In this document: one piece after another, positions 7,785 through 10,571 of the stretch
How the letters are laid out: every line of letters begins with the position of its first letter
Position numbering within the stretch: position 1 is the stretch's first letter
Source of the DNA: Pontiellaceae bacterium
GTDB lineage: Bacteria; Verrucomicrobiota; Kiritimatiellia; Kiritimatiellales; Tichowtungiaceae
Direction of reading: 5' to 3'
NCBI GenBank assembly: GCA_025457785.1
Contig: JALOTS010000083.1
Coordinates: 1-10,571, forward strand
Length of the DNA: 10,571 nt
Notes under the pieces: model-generated
What the model was told of the DNA's origin: nothing
Databases searched by the model: none
Seen by the model: the letters and a program-made list of their open reading frames with translations, nothing else
Position numbers and translations under genes: made by a program

Positions 7785-8148
7785 AGCAACGCGGCGTTAC
7801 GGTGTGGCTAACCGGATTGAGCGGTTCCGGCAAGTCCACTCTCGCGAAAGAGCTGGAACAAACCCTGTTCGATATGGGGCACGCCTGCTGCGTGCTTGAC
7901 GGGGACAATATCCGGCATGGTTTGAACAGGGATTTGGGTTTGATGTGTGCGAGGTGCGCGATCCGAAGAATCTGTACAAACGGGCCCGCGCAGGCGAAAT
8001 ACACCAGTTTACAGGCATCAGCGATCCGTACGAAGCACCATTACACCCCGAAGTGAATCTGGACACCTCGACCCGATCTGTGCAAGAGAGTGTACAACTC
8101 CTTATTAACACATTAAGGCAACGCGGATGTCTGAAGCATTGCGAATAG
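7733..8148 (+). pseudogene. cysC: Adenylylsulfate kinase CysC remnant (frame break plus internal deletion)
   Basis: APS kinase makes PAPS from APS. The first piece, open from 7733 with no start codon, reads ILLHRADQRESLLKQRGVTVWLTGLSGSGKST, with the P-loop at 7814-7840, and continues through LDGDNIRHGLNRDLG. At about 7935-7945 the sequence jumps, in a different frame, to DVCEVRDPKNLYKRARAGEIHQFTGISDPYEAPLHPE...SVQLLINTLRQRG, ending at TAG 8146-8148. The stretch normally between these blocks, including the FISP motif and helices of the nucleotide fold, is absent: about 55-60 residues by comparison with my recollection of E. coli CysC. The upstream piece overlaps the end of cysN out of frame, as expected if the two were once one CysNC polypeptide. 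Without the FISP region the kinase should be inactive. The two surviving ends remain very conserved in sequence, so the damage looks recent. Confidence 0.85.
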
Positions 8149-8150
8149 GA
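8147..8150 (+). promoter_or_regulatory. cysD ribosome binding site
   Basis: AGGA, overlapping the TAG stop of the cysC remnant, lies 6 bases before ATG 8157. It favours that start over the earlier in-frame ATG at 8127, which falls inside the cysC coding remnant, and over ATG 8169. Confidence 0.6.
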
Positions 8151-8156
8151 TACTCT

Positions 8157-9077
8157 ATGGAACACGTTATGAATCATTATCAAACCACGCATCTGCAGCA
8201 ATTGGAAGCCGAGAGCATCCATATCATCCGCGAAGTGGTCGCCGAGTTCGACCATCCCGTCATGTTGTATTCCATCGGGAAGGATTCGTCGGTGATGTTG
8301 CGGCTGGCCCGGAAAGCCTTTTACCCGGCTCCGCTTCCATTCCCGTTGATGCACGTGGATACGTTATGGAAATTCCGTGAGATGATCGAATTTCGCGAGC
8401 AAACCGCCCGGGAACCAGAGATGGAGATTCTGGTTTGGACGAATCCGGAAGGCAAGGCGCAGGGCATCAACCCGATTGATCACGGGTCTGAGAAGCACAC
8501 GAATATTATGAAAACGGAGGCGCTGAAACAGGCGTTGAACCATTACGGGTTCGACGCGGCATTCGGCGGCGCACGGCGCGATGAAGAGAAGTCTCGGGCC
8601 AAGGAGCGCATCTTCAGTTTTCGTAATAAGTTCCATCAATGGGATCCGAAGAATCAGCGTCCGGAACTGTGGAGTTTATACAACAACCGCGTCAACAAGG
8701 GTGAATCCATTCGGGTCTTTCCTTTATCCAACTGGACGGAACTCGATATCTGGCTGTACATCCTGCGGGAAAACATTGAAGTGGTGCCTCTTTACTTTGC
8801 CAAAGAACGTTCTGTCGTGCAGCGGAGCGGTACCTGGATCATGGTGGACGATGACCGGTTGCCCCTCGATCCCGGAGAATCGCCGCAGATGAAGCGGGTG
8901 CGTTTCCGGACGCTCGGCTGCTATCCGTTGACCGAAGCAATTGAATCGGAAGCGGACACCCTTGAGAAGATTATGGAGGAGATGATTCTTGCGACCCAAT
9001 CGGAACGTCAGGGGCGCGTGATCGATTTCGATGGCACCGCAAGCATGGAAAATAAGAAAAAGGATGGGTGTTTCTGA
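8157..9077 (+). CDS. cysD: Sulfate adenylyltransferase small subunit CysD
   Basis: Catalytic subunit of ATP sulfurylase. It is an ATP pyrophosphatase-fold enzyme that adenylates sulfate to APS in complex with CysN. The 306 residues match the usual length (about 300) and the protein looks intact. Visible blocks are THLQQLEAESIHIIREV at the start, the PP-loop SIGKDSS (39-45), LARKAFYP, FPLMHVDTLWKFREM, GFDAAFGGARRDEEKSRAKERIFSFR, KNQRPELW, KGESIRVFPLSNWTELDIW, RTLGCYPLTEAIES and the C-terminal SERQGRVIDFD...KKKDGCF. The start is set by AGGA at 8147-8150. Gene order cysN-cysC-cysD is the reverse of the common cysD-cysN-cysC order. It is the last + strand gene, converging on the export lipoprotein gene with 42 bases between stops and no obvious terminator hairpin. 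Confidence 0.95.
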   Translation: MEHVMNHYQTTHLQQLEAESIHIIREVVAEFDHPVMLYSIGKDSSVMLRLARKAFYPAPLPFPLMHVDTLWKFREMIEFREQTAREPEMEILVWTNPEGKAQGINPIDHGSEKHTNIMKTEALKQALNHYGFDAAFGGARRDEEKSRAKERIFSFRNKFHQWDPKNQRPELWSLYNNRVNKGESIRVFPLSNWTELDIWLYILRENIEVVPLYFAKERSVVQRSGTWIMVDDDRLPLDPGESPQMKRVRFRTLGCYPLTEAIESEADTLEKIMEEMILATQSERQGRVIDFDGTASMENKKKDGCF

Positions 9078-9119
9078 CAAATTGAGCCGTTACGTTCAGA
9101 CCATGCGATATCCGCTTGA

Positions 9120-9884
9120 TTAGAAGCGTAACTCCGGAACGAAGACCACGTCATTTGGCAATAACAGGATATCTTCCCCGATCCGGCCATGCGTCCCGAC
9201 CTCTCGCAAATTGATTTCAACGGTTTCCGTCTGCCCTGATGCCGTGCGTCTCGTGACTCGGATGGCCGCATCCTGTGCGCTGGTGTTCAGGCCACCCGCC
9301 TGCTGGATGGCTCGGCTGACGGTCAGATCCCGAGTTGCGGGAATCTCGACGCGGCCGGGTGACTTAACGCGCCCCAGAACCGTGACATATCCCCATGGGT
9401 AGATTCCAGCACTCGTCTCTCCCTGCGCAAAATCAACAACAATCTGGGGGTCGACGAAGTACTCACGGTAGTTTTTTGTCAAAGCTTCAGCCAGCGACTT
9501 CAAGGTTAACCCTTCCGTCTTCACATTTCCCAGTATCGGAAGCGTGATGTCGCCGGTTTCTGAGATGCGTTTGGCCGGTTCGGTGATTGCCGGTTTGCCG
9601 GCTACGAGCACGGAAATATTCAGGATCATTCCCGATCGCAAGCGGCTGCTGTGGTGCGAAAAATCGGCTGTGCCGTTCCCGGCGGAGACGGGAATCGCTG
9701 CGCCGTTTGTCGGGACTATCTCATTTGCAATCGTCCAGAACGATTCCGGACTTCGATCCGGCGCGGACGAATAGAATCCGCTCTGGCAACCCGCGACCCC
9801 CAGAACGAGGGGTATCCCTGTCACCACTGGCGCAATGAAATGAACTGTACGTATGAACATCCGTTTGTATTTGGAAAAGGTCAT
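9120..9884 (-). CDS. OPX/Wza-like polysaccharide export lipoprotein
   Basis: Outer-membrane polysaccharide export protein that helps move the finished glycan through the periplasm and outer membrane. Of 254 residues, the first 32 form a lipoprotein signal (basic Lys5-Lys7-Arg8, hydrophobic VVTGIPLVLG, lipobox VAGC), so Cys33 would be lipidated and Gln34 at +2 suits outer-membrane sorting. A Poly_export domain runs about 82-153 (RLRSGMILNISV, GDITLPILGNVKTEGLTLKSLAEAL, FVDPQIVVDF), then an SLBB-type domain about 166-215 (VTVLGRVKSPGRVEIP, LTVSRAIQQAGGL). There is no C-terminal extension for a Wza-style helical pore, so this is a short OPX that would need a beta-barrel partner. ATG at 9884 is supported by AGGAG (complement of 9893-9897) 10 bases upstream; Met9 is a weaker alternative. 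It is transcribed towards the sulfate genes, apart from the + strand operon. Confidence 0.9.
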   Translation of the reverse strand: MTFSKYKRMFIRTVHFIAPVVTGIPLVLGVAGCQSGFYSSAPDRSPESFWTIANEIVPTNGAAIPVSAGNGTADFSHHSSRLRSGMILNISVLVAGKPAITEPAKRISETGDITLPILGNVKTEGLTLKSLAEALTKNYREYFVDPQIVVDFAQGETSAGIYPWGYVTVLGRVKSPGRVEIPATRDLTVSRAIQQAGGLNTSAQDAAIRVTRRTASGQTETVEINLREVGTHGRIGEDILLLPNDVVFVPELRF

Positions 9885-10083
9885 ATCCGTGAAACTCCTA
9901 ATGACATGCTGTATAGTTTGTATCCGTCAAATACACAACCGCAAGACGCATACTTCGACGCTCTCACCGGGTGCTCAACGTGTACCACCCGTAAAACTCC
10001 ATAAATGGTCTTTTTTATCCTGCTTGTCAACCGGAGTTTCCTTCCAGGACAGGGTAAATTCCGAGCACCTTCACAACCCTGCC
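9885..10083. other. Non-coding interval upstream of the export lipoprotein gene
   Basis: No credible gene is seen in these 199 bases, which are richer in A/T than the flanking genes. Read leftward toward the OPX gene there are candidate promoter elements only. One is a TTGACA (complement of 10025-10030) without a good -10 at standard distance. Another is TTGTGT-17 bases-TATACA ending about 35 bases before the start. A third is a GG-10 bases-GC element at 9972-9987 resembling a sigma-54 site. An inverted repeat CGGGTG/CACCCG lies at 9968-9991. None is decisive. Confidence 0.5.
9968..9991. repeat. Inverted repeat CGGGTG-N12-CACCCG
   Basis: Six-base perfect arms (9968-9973 and 9986-9991) separated by 12 bases, 84 bases or more upstream of the OPX start codon. 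No T-run follows directly on either strand, so it is not a convincing intrinsic terminator. It could be an operator, or chance in this size of interval. Confidence 0.3.
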
Positions 10084-10395
10084 TCAGCCGGTCAAAAGCG
10101 CTCCTTCAGGGTTCGGTCGTTTTTTTGCCCGGCGGGCGAGTTCGATCCGGGTTAACCGGATCATTTCATTCGCGTACTGCTCTGCCAGATCCATGAACTG
10201 CCCGTAACCATCGATCGCCTTTTGTAAATCCTCAACCCGGGCGCGAGGCACATAGATTACCCGATTACGTCCATTGCCCCACGTTTGATGGTTGAAGTGG
10301 TTTCGCCCTTTCATCTGACTGATGCGTCCGCGCTCCATCTACTCAATCCGGCCCATTTTTTCCAAAAGAATCTCTGCTTTCCGGCTCGGTTTCAT
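10084..10395 (-). pseudogene. DUF6788-like small protein gene with an in-frame TAG
   Basis: Reading leftward from ATG at 10395, the frame gives MKPSRKAEILLEKMGRIE, a TAG at 10339-10341, then in the same frame MERGRISQMKGRNHFNHQTWGNGRNRVIYVPRARVEDLQKAIDGYGQFMDLAEQYANEMIRLTRIELARRAKKRP and a TGA. Ignoring the TAG, the 103-residue product resembles DUF6788-family proteins. As I recall them, these have an N-terminal helix ending I-E-x-MERG, a W-x-NG-x-N block, a VP-x-x-x-V block and a closing helix GY-x-x-F-x-x-LAE-x-Y. In that family the position of the stop is usually an ordinary residue, so the TAG looks like a single nonsense change. Such genes are, to my knowledge, often found near transposase-like genes; none is visible here. 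Residues 19 onward could still be translated from the ATG directly after the TAG. Function unknown. Confidence 0.6.
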
Positions 10396-10403
10396 GACGA
10401 AAG

Positions 10404-10423
10404 AGATATAGATATCTACATCT
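10404..10423. promoter_or_regulatory. 20-base palindrome just upstream of the DUF6788-like gene
   Basis: The core TAGATATCTA (10409-10418) is a perfect 10-base palindrome. The arms extend it to 20 bases with a single mismatched pair (10408 A against 10419 C), so 9 of 10 pairs match. It lies 8 bases before the putative start at 10395 in an AT-rich patch, a position suited to an operator or repressor site, or to an mRNA hairpin at the start. No binding protein can be named. Confidence 0.4.
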
Positions 10424-10571
10424 TTTTCAACTTCAAAAGAGTCCCATGCAGCCGAAACTGACTCAACTACATAGAACATACCGGTTACCTGTTGCCTTCG
10501 CCGCCTGTCATCAACAAAGTTCGCATGGAATAAAAACAATCAGACACAGTATGTTCAAGGCGAGGCTGGAT
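10424..10571. other. Right-hand edge: no identified gene, possible leftward C-terminus
   Basis: An open leftward frame enters from the window edge at 10571 and reads IQPRLEHTVSDCFYSMRTLLMTGGEGNR before TAA at 10485-10487. At 28 codons it could be the tail of a gene lying outside, but I recognise no family and chance is quite possible. The rest, 10424-10484, is A/T-rich and shows nothing else that I can support. Confidence 0.2.

Noticed and set aside
8127..8156. Earlier ATG for cysD at 8127
   Set aside because: It adds ten residues that fall inside the cysC remnant and lacks a ribosome binding site as good as the AGGA before ATG 8157.
9078..9119. Bidirectional terminator between cysD and the OPX gene
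   Set aside because: The convergent layout predicts one, but I see no GC-rich hairpin followed by a T-run on either strand; only a widely spaced 6-base GTTACG/CGTAAC pair.
9968..10016. Intrinsic terminator formed by the inverted repeat and the T-run at 10010-10015
   Set aside because: The T-run starts about 19 bases after the stem, too far for intrinsic termination, and the stem is only six base pairs with a 12-base loop.
9651..10155. Plus-strand frames across the OPX start and the non-coding interval
   Set aside because: They are antisense to the OPX lipoprotein for much of their length, have no recognisable motifs and no convincing ribosome binding site.
1..10571. CRISPR array, tRNA or rRNA genes
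   Set aside because: No regularly spaced direct repeats, no cloverleaf with a CCA-type end and no rRNA-like segment were found on reading both strands.

Overview
This window reads as part of a Gram-negative extracellular polysaccharide locus joined to a sulfate-activation operon. The Gram-negative call rests on an outer-membrane polysaccharide export lipoprotein and a Wzx-type flippase. The DNA is GC-rich with mostly tight gene packing. FISUMP-domain proteins, a cobalamin-type radical SAM protein, a cysN-cysC-cysD arrangement and a DUF6788-like gene together would suit the PVC/FCB side of the bacterial tree (for example Kiritimatiellota- or Verrucomicrobia-like lineages). That placement is an impression from gene content, not a computed result.

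Layout. On the + strand, a GT4-type glycosyltransferase (5' end outside the window, to 1159) is followed with a 1-base overlap by two tandem FISUMP-domain genes (1159-1923, 1928-2656). Then come a B12-type radical SAM gene that has lost its N-terminus (2670-4127), a Wzx/WzxC-like flippase (4140-5666), and a TSUP-family anion transporter split into two half-proteins (5663-6046 and 6043-6402). The sulfate-activation genes follow: cysN (6423-7784), a wrecked cysC (7733-8148) and an intact cysD (8157-9077). On the - strand, converging on cysD, lie an OPX/Wza-like export lipoprotein (9120-9884), a non-coding stretch of about 200 bases, and a DUF6788-like gene interrupted by one TAG codon (10084-10395). 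The last 170 bases hold a near-perfect palindrome and perhaps the tail of another leftward gene.

How they may work together (inference): glycosyltransferase, flippase and OPX lipoprotein would build and export a glycan. TSUP plus CysD/CysN would bring in and activate sulfate as APS, and CysC would make PAPS for glycan sulfation. No sulfotransferase is in view. The local CysC cannot work as read, so PAPS would have to come from elsewhere or the branch is dead.

The most striking property is the number of lesions. There are deletion scars in the radical SAM gene and in cysC, a frame break exactly between the two halves of TSUP, a frame break between the CysN and CysC parts of what looks like an ancestral CysNC fusion, and a nonsense codon in the DUF6788-like gene. 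Neighbouring genes (flippase, cysD, OPX gene, both FISUMP genes) look intact. This is either real decay of a laterally mobile accessory locus or partly assembly error. The second item worth following is the pair of FISUMP proteins, which lack any export signal and sit inside the glycan operon.
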